A stretch of DNA of 64,000 nt from Litchfieldia alkalitelluris (lineage in GTDB: Bacteria; Bacillota; Bacilli; Bacillales; Salisediminibacteriaceae), in contig NZ_KZ119600.1 of assembly GCF_002153425.1 (NCBI RefSeq), forward strand, positions 2,239,222 through 2,303,221, given 5' to 3'. The notes beneath the pieces were generated by a model that had not been told where the DNA came from, did not search any database, and saw only the letters and a list, made by a program, of their open reading frames with translations. This document shows positions 21,001 through 28,664 of the stretch, piece after piece. The position numbers were made by a program, and so were the translations under genes. Position 1 is the first letter of the stretch. Each line of letters opens with the position of its first letter.

Positions 21001-21817
21001 ATTATCCAATGAGAAGACCGAACAGATGGGAGGCTCAATAGAGGATTCTATCGTTAAGATGGAGCCAGTTCCATTTGGTAGTGATAAAAGGGAATTAATT
21101 GAAGCAAGATTGTCATGGAAATATGACTTTGAAAATGCAGCAATTCATCGCTCAAAACAGACGGTTAGTGAGTTAAAGCAAGAGCTAAATGATGATTACA
21201 GTGAAAAGCAATTTATTTCTGGTTTTCAGTCAAAGTTTGCAGACAGACCAAAGTTTTTACAAGAGAAATCTTTAAGTGCAACAGAAATTGGTACAGTTAT
21301 GCATACGATCATGCAACACCTATCTATTGATGAAAAACCAACGAAAGAAAGTATTAAAGAGAAGATAAACTCGATGATTATCCAGGAACTATTAACAAAG
21401 GAACAGGCTGAAGTAGTTAATGTCGAAAAAATCTCGGCTTTCTTTGAAACAAAGATAGGTTTGCGCTTGCTCAAAGCCAATTGGGTAGAGCGTGAAATAC
21501 CATTTAGCTTAGGCATTCCTGCTTCCAAAGCTTATGCAACATGGGTTGGTAATGAAGATAATATAGTTTTAATTCAAGGTGTTATCGACTGTGTTTTTGA
21601 AGATGAAGAAGGTAAATTAGTTCTTCTTGATTACAAAACTGACACAATTGATGGGAAGTTTGCTGGTGGTTTCGATGAGGCGAAAGAAGTATTTAAAGAG
21701 CGATATGGTATTCAGTTGTCATTATACCGACAAGCATTGGAAACAATATGGCGTGAAAAAATTGATCAGGCTTACCTATATTTCTTTGATGGTGGACACG
21801 TACTAGAAATGGAATGA
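18086..21817 (+). CDS. addA: ATP-dependent helicase/nuclease subunit A
   Basis: A 1243-residue UvrD-like 3'-5' helicase with a C-terminal RecB-family nuclease, partner of AddB. Walker A is AAAGSGKT (about 31-38), TNAAAAEM follows, the DEYQDT Walker B is near 418, and the nuclease motif is LLDYKTD near 1187. The start is TTG at 18086, with AAGGAGG at 18071-18077 and 8-base spacing. It gives the family N-terminus (WTDDQW at 12-17). The upstream GTG at 18065 would lie before the ribosome site. The gene ends in TGA, showing that TGA works as a normal stop here. Confidence 0.96.
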   Translation: MKINKKPEGALWTDDQWKAIDAVGNNILVAAAAGSGKTAVLVERIIRKIVDPENQVDVDRLLVVTFTNAAAAEMRNRIGEAIEKELKSNPSSMHLRKQLSLLNRANISTLHSFCMKVIRQFYYEVQVDPKFRLLDATEGELIREEIIDDLFEEEYGKDNNEVFFEVVDKYSGDRTDDALRQLIRKLYDFSRSHPSPDAWLDEMVQTYTLDDVHQIEELPWSEELLSDVKLQLNGAISWLEKGMDITKEPDGPGKYGENFEEDLVAVKSLLSASSWSEMYDLFQSISLFGRLKSISKKELVNEELKERAKNLREQAKKLVEGIKKELFNKAPNTMLQELKEMAPTVEMIVDLVKNFSKRYMEEKREKAVLDFNDLEHLSLSILGNENVKTGTWLPTKNANEFQDHLVEVLVDEYQDTNHVQETILKLISNGSNLFMVGDVKQSIYKFRLAEPSLFLSKYKLFTKEGDGPGWRIDLAKNFRSRKEVLDSTNYIFRQIMDETVGEISYDEDAELRLGNKDYPEQGGLETELAVINKGKPLAIQEPGDEQITLEEDLETSQMETRYMISQIKKLIKEEYPVYDKNIKKTRPITYRDIVILMRSMPWAATIMEECKKEGIPIYAELSKGYFEAVEVQVMMSLLRVIDNPYQDIPLASVLRSPIYHFDERKLAHVRIMDKHGTYYDALKITAEDSPDEEIRLKAKDFITKVEKWRTKARSGSLSELIWELYRETGYFDYVGGMPGGKQRQANLRALYDRARAYETTSFRGLFRFLRFIERMQERGDDLGTARALGEQEDVVRIMTIHKSKGLEFPVVFVAGMNKKFNMQDLHSSYLLHKDLGFGSKYIDPKLRVTYPSLPQLAIKKRMHLETLAEEMRVLYVALTRAKEKLILIGTVNEGEKSLEKWKEFVGEDQWLLPAVDRQKANSFLDWVGPAVLRHNTSVQFFNGGESNKSVCEAVREDPSKWSLTFVEQDELQLSNEKTEQMGGSIEDSIVKMEPVPFGSDKRELIEARLSWKYDFENAAIHRSKQTVSELKQELNDDYSEKQFISGFQSKFADRPKFLQEKSLSATEIGTVMHTIMQHLSIDEKPTKESIKEKINSMIIQELLTKEQAEVVNVEKISAFFETKIGLRLLKANWVEREIPFSLGIPASKAYATWVGNEDNIVLIQGVIDCVFEDEEGKLVLLDYKTDTIDGKFAGGFDEAKEVFKERYGIQLSLYRQALETIWREKIDQAYLYFFDGGHVLEME

Positions 21818-21862
21818 GGGGACTCTGATTACTAATTTAATCTATAGCGAAAGATTAAAATG

Positions 21863-21893
21863 AACCTTAGGGAATTTTCCTTAAGGTTTTTTA
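21863..21893 (+). terminator. Terminator of addBA
   Basis: AACCTTAGGGAA (21863-21874) pairs with TTCCTTAAGGTT (21877-21888, one G-U pair), followed by TTTT. The remaining gap up to 22145 is A/T-rich and holds the promoter for the next gene. Confidence 0.85.
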
Positions 21894-22002
21894 TTCCGCT
21901 TTGATAGGCATTTAATATGCAGTTTCTAGCTTAATATCAAGCATTTCATTCTCCAATTATTAAAAAAATAAAATATTTAGAAATTTATTTTTTAAAAAGG
22001 GG

Positions 22003-22031
22003 TTGAATTAAAAAAAATACTGTTATATAAT
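22003..22031 (+). promoter_or_regulatory. Sigma-A promoter for the four-CxxC small protein
   Basis: TTGAAT (22003-22008), exactly 17 bases, then TATAAT (22026-22031). Near-consensus, about 115 bases upstream of the small ORF. Confidence 0.6.
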
Positions 22032-22145
22032 ACGAAACATGTTCATTACTGTATTATAACACAATGAATCGGATGTGACTTTGGAACAATAACTAATCTA
22101 TAACAGTAATTGGAACTTTATTATTAAATTAGGAGGAAGATACAG

Positions 22146-22313
22146 ATGAATTGTGAAAAGTGTAGCGGTAATGGGGAAGTCGGTTGTCAAAAATGCCACA
22201 GTGGTTCTATGTACAAAATGAGTAATGGGGAAATGTCAGAAAGGTGTGACCATTGCGAAGGAACTGGGATCGTTCATTGTTATCAATGTGCAGGGAGTGG
22301 AAGGATAGATTAA
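22146..22313 (+). CDS. Small DnaJ-type zinc-finger-like protein, four CxxC motifs
   Basis: A 55-residue ORF below common length cut-offs but well supported: AGGAGGA 8-9 bases before the ATG and a near-consensus promoter upstream. It contains four CxxC knuckles: CEKCSGNG (3-10), CQKCHSG (14-20), CDHCEGTG (34-41) and CYQCAGSG (45-52). This is the CxxCxGxG pattern of the DnaJ central zinc-binding domain without J or C-terminal domains. It should bind two zinc ions. It may act as a small redox or chaperone-like protein, which is inference. It precedes isocitrate lyase by about 207 bases. Confidence 0.75.
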   Translation: MNCEKCSGNGEVGCQKCHSGSMYKMSNGEMSERCDHCEGTGIVHCYQCAGSGRID

Positions 22314-22473
22314 TAAATTTGTGTTATGGGACAGTTACCTTGAAATCTATAAGGAGAAAACATTTTTATCAAAGTTTAATTGTTGTATTACAGGGGGGCT
22401 ATATCTATCAGATATGTAGTTTTCTAGCCTAATAGATATAAATTTATAAAAATGAATCTGTTAATGTGTGCAA

Positions 22474-22492
22474 TAGCCTAACTCATAGGCTA
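22474..22492 (+). promoter_or_regulatory. Leader hairpin upstream of isocitrate lyase
   Basis: TAGCCTA-ACTCA-TAGGCTA is a perfect 7-base-pair stem ending 28 bases before the aceA start and just before its AAGGGG ribosome site. It may affect translation or mRNA stability. Confidence 0.35.
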
Positions 22493-22520
22493 ATAAATAA
22501 TATAAAAGGGGTGCAATAAT

Positions 22521-23801
22521 ATGAATGAAAATCAAGTTTTACAAGAAATTGAAATGGAATGGTCTAGACCGAGATGGGAAGGGATAACTCGTCCTTATTC
22601 CCCGAAGGATGTTTATAAATTAAGGGGATCTCTTATGGTTGAGCATACATTGGCTCGTCGAGGTGCTGAAAAACTTTGGTCTATGGTTAATGAAAAAGAT
22701 GATTATGTAAAAGCATTGGGGGCATTAACAGGAAATCAGGCAATGCAGCAAGTGAAGGCTGGCTTAAGAGCTATCTACTTGAGTGGTTGGCAAGTTGCTG
22801 CTGATGCAAATCTTTCAGGACAGATGTATCCTGATCAAAGTTTATATCCAGCTACAAGTGTTCCACATGTAGTTAAGCGTATAAATCAAGCACTTACACG
22901 TGCTGATCAAATTGAGCACAGTGAAGGTGGGGCAAAAAGAGACTGGTTTGTTCCAATTGTAGCAGATGCAGAAGCTGGATTTGGCGGAACACTAAATGTG
23001 TTTGAGCTTATGAAGAACATGATCGAAGCTGGTGCTGCAGCAGTTCACTTTGAAGATCAATTGTCTTCTGAAAAAAAATGTGGTCACCTTGGTGGAAAGG
23101 TATTACTACCAACACAACAGGCAATAGGTAACTTAATATCTGCAAGATTAGCAGCTGATGTAATGGGGGTTCCAACGATAATCATTGCTAGAACAGATGC
23201 AAATGCTGCTAATCTAATTACTAGTGATGTAGATGAATACGATCGCGCGTTTATTCGTGATGAAAGAACGGTAGAAGGTTTTTATCGTACAAATGAAGGT
23301 ATTGAGCAAGCTATTCATAGAGGATTGGCTTACGCTCCATATGCGGACATGATTTGGTGTGAAACAGCTGAACCGAATCTTGATGAAGCTAGGCAATTTG
23401 CTGAAGCGATTCATGCAAAATATCCAGGGAAACTATTGGCTTATAACTGTTCGCCTTCATTTAATTGGAAGAAAAAGTTAGATGATGTTACAATTTCTCG
23501 ATTCCAAGATGAGCTTAGTAAAATGGGTTACAAGTTTCAGTTTGTTACTTTGGCTGGATTCCATGCACTTAATCACAGCATGTTCCAACTTGCAAAAGGT
23601 TACAACGAAAGTGGCATGACAGCTTATTCTAGACTTCAAGAAGCAGAATTTATTAGCGAGAAGGACGGATATACAGCTACAAAACATCAAAGGGAAGTGG
23701 GAACTGGATACTTTGATGCAGTATCAACAATCATATCTGGTGGAACATCATCGACAACTGCATTGACTGGTTCAACAGAAGAAGAACAATTTACTAGCTA
23801 A
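22521..23801 (+). CDS. aceA: Isocitrate lyase
   Basis: A 426-residue isocitrate lyase that cleaves isocitrate to succinate and glyoxylate, the first step of the glyoxylate shunt for growth on acetate or fatty acids. The catalytic signature KKCGHLGGK is present with Cys187. It also has the metal-binding [10 protein letters not shown] (about 154-163), TDANAANL and the NCSPSFNW motif near residue 314. The length is typical of bacterial enzymes. AAAAGGGGTG precedes the ATG. Malate synthase, the usual partner, is not in this window. Confidence 0.95.
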   Translation: MNENQVLQEIEMEWSRPRWEGITRPYSPKDVYKLRGSLMVEHTLARRGAEKLWSMVNEKDDYVKALGALTGNQAMQQVKAGLRAIYLSGWQVAADANLSGQMYPDQSLYPATSVPHVVKRINQALTRADQIEHSEGGAKRDWFVPIVADAEAGFGGTLNVFELMKNMIEAGAAAVHFEDQLSSEKKCGHLGGKVLLPTQQAIGNLISARLAADVMGVPTIIIARTDANAANLITSDVDEYDRAFIRDERTVEGFYRTNEGIEQAIHRGLAYAPYADMIWCETAEPNLDEARQFAEAIHAKYPGKLLAYNCSPSFNWKKKLDDVTISRFQDELSKMGYKFQFVTLAGFHALNHSMFQLAKGYNESGMTAYSRLQEAEFISEKDGYTATKHQREVGTGYFDAVSTIISGGTSSTTALTGSTEEEQFTS

Positions 23802-23892
23802 AAAATTCAAGCAATTAGTCTTGTGTTCATAGGATTGTAACATTTAGACAGTAAAAATAATGATATAGCTGAAAAGTAATTCATTTTTTCCT

Positions 23893-23929
23893 CCAATCAT
23901 TTTATAATACAAACAGATAAAATGATTGG
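23893..23929 (+). promoter_or_regulatory. 13-base inverted repeat over promoter/ribosome site of DUF952 gene
   Basis: CCAATCATTTTAT (23893-23905) and ATAAAATGATTGG (23917-23929) are perfect inverted arms. With one G-U pair the helix extends to 16 pairs and covers the GGGGGAG ribosome site. The left arm overlaps TATAAT (23903-23908). It is either an operator on the -10 region or, if transcription starts upstream, a hairpin that hides the ribosome site. Confidence 0.45.
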
Positions 23930-23942
23930 GGGAGTTTATAAA

Positions 23943-24269
23943 ATGATATATCATTTATTATCTATGAAAGAATGGGAACGAGCTAAAGGTGAAGGAGTAT
24001 ATTGGCCTGAAGAACTTGATAAAAAAGGTTATATTCACTGCTTGACAGAGGAGCAGTTACACAGTGAGGGGGACACTGTACTTTTAAAAGAAGAAGGGGA
24101 TATCATTCTTTTGAAAATATACTCTCATGAATTAGAGAGTTTAGTTGTTTTAGAGGATACAACTGAGTCTGGTAAATTATATCCTCATGTTTATGGTCAT
24201 ATTAATTTAAATGCAATTAAAGAAGTGAGCGTATATAAAGGGATAGGAGCAATTCAAAAATTATCATAA
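23943..24269 (+). CDS. DUF952 family protein
   Basis: A 108-residue cytoplasmic protein of the DUF952 (glutathione-S-transferase-like fold, function unknown) family. It shows the usual N-terminus IYHLLSMKEWERAKGEGVYWPEEL, then GYIHCLTEEQL and, at the end, LYPHVYGHINLNAI. The ATG at 23943 follows GGGGGAG at about 8-base spacing. An upstream in-frame start at 23922 lies inside the inverted repeat and is unlikely. Single gene with its own terminator. Confidence 0.8.
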   Translation: MIYHLLSMKEWERAKGEGVYWPEELDKKGYIHCLTEEQLHSEGDTVLLKEEGDIILLKIYSHELESLVVLEDTTESGKLYPHVYGHINLNAIKEVSVYKGIGAIQKLS

Positions 24270-24293
24270 ATAGTCTTTTCCAATCCATACAAA

Positions 24294-24331
24294 GTGCTCT
24301 AGCCTTAATATTAGCTAGAGCACCTTTTTTT
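24294..24331 (+). terminator. Strong terminator between convergent genes
   Basis: GTGCTCTAGC (24294-24303) and GCTAGAGCAC (24314-24323) are perfect arms around a 10-base loop, followed by a run of seven T. It can also serve the convergent ABC-F gene, although the opposite T-run is weak. Confidence 0.9.
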
Positions 24332-24341
24332 ACTCTGTCAT

Positions 24342-25943
24342 TTATTTTTTCTTTGCTGTCTTCATTTCAACGTATTCATCATATGAAATTTCTTTATCGA
24401 AGACACCAGATTCTTGAATTTCAATCACTCTGTTCGCAATGGATTGATTAAACTGATGGTCGTGTGAAGTGAAAATGATTGCTCCTTTAAAATTGATTAG
24501 CCCATTATTTAAAGCGGTGATGGACTCTAAATCAAGGTGATTAGTTGGATCATCAAGCATTAGAACATTAGCTCCACTCAACATCATTTTTGAAAGCATA
24601 CAGCGAACCTTTTCCCCTCCAGAAAGTACGCTTGCCTTCTTCTTAGCTTCTTCTCCAGAGAAAAGCATTCTCCCTAGGAAACCACGTAGGAAAGTCTCAG
24701 TTTGGTCTTCAGGAGAGTACTGGCGAAGCCAATCTACTAAATCCAATTCACAGCCTTCAAAATACTTGGCGTTATCTTTAGGGAAATAAGATTGTGAAGT
24801 TGTAATACCCCATTTATAACTTCCACTGTCAGGCTCCATTTCACCAGCTAGAATTTTTAATAAAGTTGTTTTCGCAATGTCTCTTGTACCAACAAGGGCA
24901 ACTTTATCATCTTTATTTAATACAAAACTTACATTATCAAGAATCTTCACGCCATCAATTGTTTTTGTTAAACCTTCTACGGTAAGTAGATCATTACCAA
25001 TTTCTCGTTCAGGCTTAAAATGTACATAAGGATATTTACGAGATGATGGTTTAATATCATCTAACTCTATTTTGTCAAGAAGCTTCTTTCGAGAAGTAGC
25101 TTGTTTCGATTTTGAAGCATTTGCACTAAATCGGGCTACGAAAGCCTGAAGCTCTTTAATTTTTTCTTCCTTCTTTTTATTCTGTTCTTGAGCCATACGA
25201 AGGGCAAGTTGACTTGACTCGTACCAGAAGTCATAGTTCCCTACATAAACTTGAATTTTTCCGAAATCTAAATCGGCAATATGTGTACACACCTTATTTA
25301 AAAAGTGACGGTCATGTGATACAACTATAACTGTGTTTTCAAAGTTAATTAAGAATTCTTCTAACCATTGGATTGCTTCAATATCAAGGTGGTTAGTAGG
25401 CTCGTCCAATAATAAAACATCAGGATTACCGAAAAGAGCTTGTGCAAGTAAAACTTTTACCTTTTCATTACCAGAAAGTTCTGCCATTTTCTTTTGATGG
25501 AGGTCCTCACCAATTCCAAGACCTTTTAAGAGGATGGCAGCATCAGATTCAGCTTCGTATCCATTTATTTCTGCAAACTCGCCTTCAAGTTCTGCTGCAC
25601 GCATACCATCTTCATCTGAAAAATCAGCTTTCATATAAATCTCATTTTTCTCATTCATCACTTCATACAAGCGTTTATGTCCCATCATAACAACATCTAG
25701 AACAACATGATCTTCATACTCGAAATGGTTTTGTTTTAAAACGGCCATTCTTTGTCCTGAAGGCATATGCACGTCACCAGATTGAGAGTCAAGCTCCCCT
25801 GATAAAATCTTTATGAATGTGGATTTACCAGCACCATTTGCACCGATCAAACCATAGCAGTTACCTGGCGTAAATTTAATATTTACATCTTCAAAAAGCT
25901 TTCGATCTCCAAATCGTAAGCTAACATTTGTTACTGTAATCAT
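24342..25943 (-). CDS. ykpA: ABC-F ATPase, YkpA/YbiT subgroup
   Basis: A 533-residue soluble protein with two ABC domains and no membrane segments, a ribosome-associated ABC-F protein. Domain 1 has Walker A GANGAGKST (about 34-42) and LLLDEPTNHLD. A charged linker (about 245-290, KKKEEKIKELQAF) separates the domains. Domain 2 has a degenerate Walker A, GTRDIAKTT, and Walker B LMLDDPTNHLD with Asp in place of the usual catalytic Glu. The signature in domain 1 reads LSGNEK and in domain 2 LSGGEK. The conserved KWGITTSQSYFPKDN region identifies the YkpA/YbiT subgroup. Monocistronic. Confidence 0.9.
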   Translation of the reverse strand: MITVTNVSLRFGDRKLFEDVNIKFTPGNCYGLIGANGAGKSTFIKILSGELDSQSGDVHMPSGQRMAVLKQNHFEYEDHVVLDVVMMGHKRLYEVMNEKNEIYMKADFSDEDGMRAAELEGEFAEINGYEAESDAAILLKGLGIGEDLHQKKMAELSGNEKVKVLLAQALFGNPDVLLLDEPTNHLDIEAIQWLEEFLINFENTVIVVSHDRHFLNKVCTHIADLDFGKIQVYVGNYDFWYESSQLALRMAQEQNKKKEEKIKELQAFVARFSANASKSKQATSRKKLLDKIELDDIKPSSRKYPYVHFKPEREIGNDLLTVEGLTKTIDGVKILDNVSFVLNKDDKVALVGTRDIAKTTLLKILAGEMEPDSGSYKWGITTSQSYFPKDNAKYFEGCELDLVDWLRQYSPEDQTETFLRGFLGRMLFSGEEAKKKASVLSGGEKVRCMLSKMMLSGANVLMLDDPTNHLDLESITALNNGLINFKGAIIFTSHDHQFNQSIANRVIEIQESGVFDKEISYDEYVEMKTAKKK

Positions 25944-26079
25944 TTATTTCTCATCCTCTTCATGTAATGTCTTTGAAATTATAACATGGAAATGAAAGAA
26001 AGACGAGGGTTGTTGTCGTCACAGGCCTAAAGCTACGGCATATATTATTGTATAAGGTGAAGGGAAAGGAGACATGTTT

Positions 26080-26511
26080 ATGTATTCTTCAATGAATCAA
26101 TCTATGAATGGAGATATGAGTCAATTTATAACGGACTTACAAAATGCCATTGATGGTGAATATAGTGCAATACAATGCTATGAAAAAATGGCTAAGCAGG
26201 CTTCGAACAAAAAAGAAATGGAGCAAATACTCGAAATACGTGAAGATGAGTTGAAGCATTACGAACAATTTTCACAAATATTTACTGCGTTGACTGGTCA
26301 TCAATATACTCCAGAGTTGTTGGAAACATGCCCTGATAATTATAGGATTGCATTACTTAAGGCATTTGAAAGTGAACAAAAGTCAACAGATTTCTATTTG
26401 GATCTATCCGATAAAGCTCCACAAGCTTATATGAGAAGGATATTTCGAAGGGCCGCTGCAGATGAGCAACAACACGCAGTATGGTTTCTGTCCTATTTAA
26501 CAATTCGATAG
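26080..26511 (+). CDS. Ferritin-like (rubrerythrin-type) domain protein
   Basis: A 143-residue four-helix protein. Metal-ligand-like residues sit in the ferritin/rubrerythrin arrangement: DGEYSAIQCYEKMA (about 25-38), REDELKHYEQF (about 58-68), FESEQKSTDFY and ADEQQHAVWF near the C-terminus. It lacks the rubredoxin domain. The ATG at 26080 has AAAGGAG at 8-base spacing. The ATG at 26074 would be only 2 bases away. It probably binds a di-iron centre for iron or peroxide handling. Related proteins in bacilli are sometimes sporulation-linked. Confidence 0.75.
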   Translation: MYSSMNQSMNGDMSQFITDLQNAIDGEYSAIQCYEKMAKQASNKKEMEQILEIREDELKHYEQFSQIFTALTGHQYTPELLETCPDNYRIALLKAFESEQKSTDFYLDLSDKAPQAYMRRIFRRAAADEQQHAVWFLSYLTIR

Positions 26512-26520
26512 ATATATTTA

Positions 26521-26567
26521 AGAAACAAAGGCATAGAGAACACATTCTCCACGCCTTTGTTTCTTTT
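26521..26567. terminator. Bidirectional terminator, ferritin-like gene / pepF
   Basis: AGAAACAAAGGC (26521-26532) pairs perfectly with GCCTTTGTTTCT (26553-26564), with T-runs on both strands, between convergent genes. Confidence 0.85.
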
Positions 26568-26572
26568 GGTTA

Positions 26573-28378
26573 CTAAGTATAGCTGTTTTCTAATTCATCA
26601 ATTAATGATCCTACATAAGCGACAGCTTCTCGAATTGTATCTGGGTTAGACATATCGACTCCTGCATGGTTCATTAGTTCAAGGGGCTCCATCGTACCAC
26701 CAGCCTTTAACACTTCTAACCAACGGTCAACGACAGGCTGACCTTCCTCTTTTATTCGTTTAGCCACTGCTGTAGAGGCAGTTAGTCCTGCAGAGTAAGT
26801 GTACGGGTATAACCCCATGTAGTAATGTGGTTGTCTCATCCACGTGAGTCCCGCTGCCTCATCCAATTCAACAGCATCACCCCAGAATCCAGATAAAACG
26901 TCACGTTTTAATCCAGTTAAAACAGATGCAGTTAGGGGTTTTCCTTCTTCAGCATGGGAATAAACTCTTCTTTGAAATTCCCCTTCAAGTAAATGAGTTA
27001 CAAAGTTATGATAATAAGTCCCAAGTAGTTGAAGGATCACCCAACGTTTCATTTGATTGCTATTTGATTTTTCCATTAAATGGTTGGCCAGTAACAACTC
27101 ATTTATTGTTGAGGGAGCTTCAATAAAGTAAAGTGATGGTCTAGTATCCGCGATACGCTGATGTTTGTTTGCAAGGTAGAAGTGACCAGCATGTCCTAGT
27201 TCGTGTGCGAGTATAAAAGCACCTCTCATAGTATCTTTCCATGTCATTAGGATATAGGGGTGTGAGCCATATGGACTTGAACAAAAAGCTCCTGTCATTT
27301 TACCAATATTATCAGCTCGATCTACCCATCTTTCAGATAATCCCTTTTTTATCATCTCTGTATATTCAGTTCCCATTACACCGAGAGCCTCAATAATTAT
27401 TTCAGACACTTTTTCATAAGTTGTTTCAGGTTGAAACTCAGGATCTAATGGAGCTTTTAGATCACAAAACTTCATTGTATCTAGACCTAATAATCGTTTT
27501 TTCAGCTTGACAAATTTTTGCATGTGCGGTGCCAACTCATTATAAATAATATCTAACTGATTTTCGTACATTTGCTTGTTGACCTTTTGTGGGTGTAAAA
27601 GCATATCTGTAGCTGACTCATAATTTCTTAATTTAGCCATAGTAACTTGCTTCTTCACTTCAGTTGCATATACAGTTGCATATGTATTTTCGTATTTTTT
27701 TAATGTGTTTACAAACGAATGATACGCATTCCTTCGTTCACGAGTGTTTGGTGAGATTTCATACTGATCTTCAAATTTGGCGAATGAAAGGGGAGTCTTT
27801 TGCCCTTTATCATCTAAAAATACATCAAAGGTCATGTCAGATGATTTACTTGCTGAATAAATTTTGTATGGTGCACCATGAAGTTCGCCAAGAGCTGCAA
27901 GTGCTTCTTCAGTTTCTGCAGATAAAGAATGAGCTTTTTTAGCTAAAATATCGTTAATAGGGATTTGATAATTCTTAAGTTCAGGTAATTCTGCAAAGTA
28001 TTCTTTTATTTTGTCCTTTGATAAAGTTAGTACTTCCGACTCAATAAAAGAAGTAGCACTATTTAATTTTGTTACTACAGACATCATTAGGGCGTAGTTT
28101 TTTTGTGAATCTGGATTCGTGCCGTCTTCAGCCATTTTTAAGTTTGCATAAGTGGCAACAAGTACAACCCTTTCTTTCAACTTTTCTTGTGCCTCAAAAC
28201 ATTTAAATAAGTTTTCAGCACTTTCATGGAAAGTTCCTTTATATTCAACAACACTGGTTATTGAATTTTCGATTGATTCTAATTCTGTCATCCAGTCTTG
28301 GACTGTCGTAAATAAATCCTCAATTTTCCAAGTTTCTTCTTTAGGTATATCTTGTCTTTTTGTTAGACCACTAGGCAT
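26573..28378 (-). CDS. pepF: Oligoendopeptidase F (M3B zinc peptidase)
   Basis: A 601-residue cytosolic metallopeptidase cleaving oligopeptides. The zinc motif is HELGH (His392, Glu393, His396) within LAHELGHAGHF, with the third ligand Glu in SYFIEAPSTINE about 25 residues on. The N-terminus PSGLTKRQDIPKEETWKIEDLF is family-typical, and the length equals Bacillus PepF. GGGAGATGAT precedes the ATG. It is a single gene ending at a bidirectional terminator. Confidence 0.95.
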   Translation of the reverse strand: MPSGLTKRQDIPKEETWKIEDLFTTVQDWMTELESIENSITSVVEYKGTFHESAENLFKCFEAQEKLKERVVLVATYANLKMAEDGTNPDSQKNYALMMSVVTKLNSATSFIESEVLTLSKDKIKEYFAELPELKNYQIPINDILAKKAHSLSAETEEALAALGELHGAPYKIYSASKSSDMTFDVFLDDKGQKTPLSFAKFEDQYEISPNTRERRNAYHSFVNTLKKYENTYATVYATEVKKQVTMAKLRNYESATDMLLHPQKVNKQMYENQLDIIYNELAPHMQKFVKLKKRLLGLDTMKFCDLKAPLDPEFQPETTYEKVSEIIIEALGVMGTEYTEMIKKGLSERWVDRADNIGKMTGAFCSSPYGSHPYILMTWKDTMRGAFILAHELGHAGHFYLANKHQRIADTRPSLYFIEAPSTINELLLANHLMEKSNSNQMKRWVILQLLGTYYHNFVTHLLEGEFQRRVYSHAEEGKPLTASVLTGLKRDVLSGFWGDAVELDEAAGLTWMRQPHYYMGLYPYTYSAGLTASTAVAKRIKEEGQPVVDRWLEVLKAGGTMEPLELMNHAGVDMSNPDTIREAVAYVGSLIDELENSYT

Positions 28379-28486
28379 CGTATCATCTCCCTTATTTTAA
28401 TATTTCGTAATACGAATTATATTACATTATACTATAAATTTTCCTGTATGCATCCCGAAATAAAAGTTTTTTCTAAATGTTTCAAT

Positions 28487-28545
28487 AACGAGTAGTGGGA
28501 TACTAGACTCCTGCGGGATGGAAGGCAGGGGAAACCGAGTAGGTT
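28487..28545. repeat. Fragment of dispersed intergenic repeat, copy 3
   Basis: The block ACTCCTGCGGG followed by GGCAGGGG and ACCGAGTAGG resembles the left half of the repeat at 7195-7375. It is truncated and lies in the 286-base gap upstream of pepF. Confidence 0.5.
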
Positions 28546-28591
28546 GTAGTGAGTTCAATTACAATTAAAAATAAATAAAGGATATCCATGT

Positions 28592-28630
28592 AAAAAGGAT
28601 GGAGTCACATTTTTAAAGTGAGTCCATCCT
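28592..28630 (-). terminator. Terminator of the 514-residue membrane protein gene
   Basis: On the minus strand AGGATGGACTCAC pairs with GTGACTCCATCCT (one mismatch) and is followed by TTTTT, 35 bases after the stop codon. Confidence 0.8.
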
Positions 28631-28664
28631 CTATATAACGCATATAATATTAGTTTTGCTTTGT

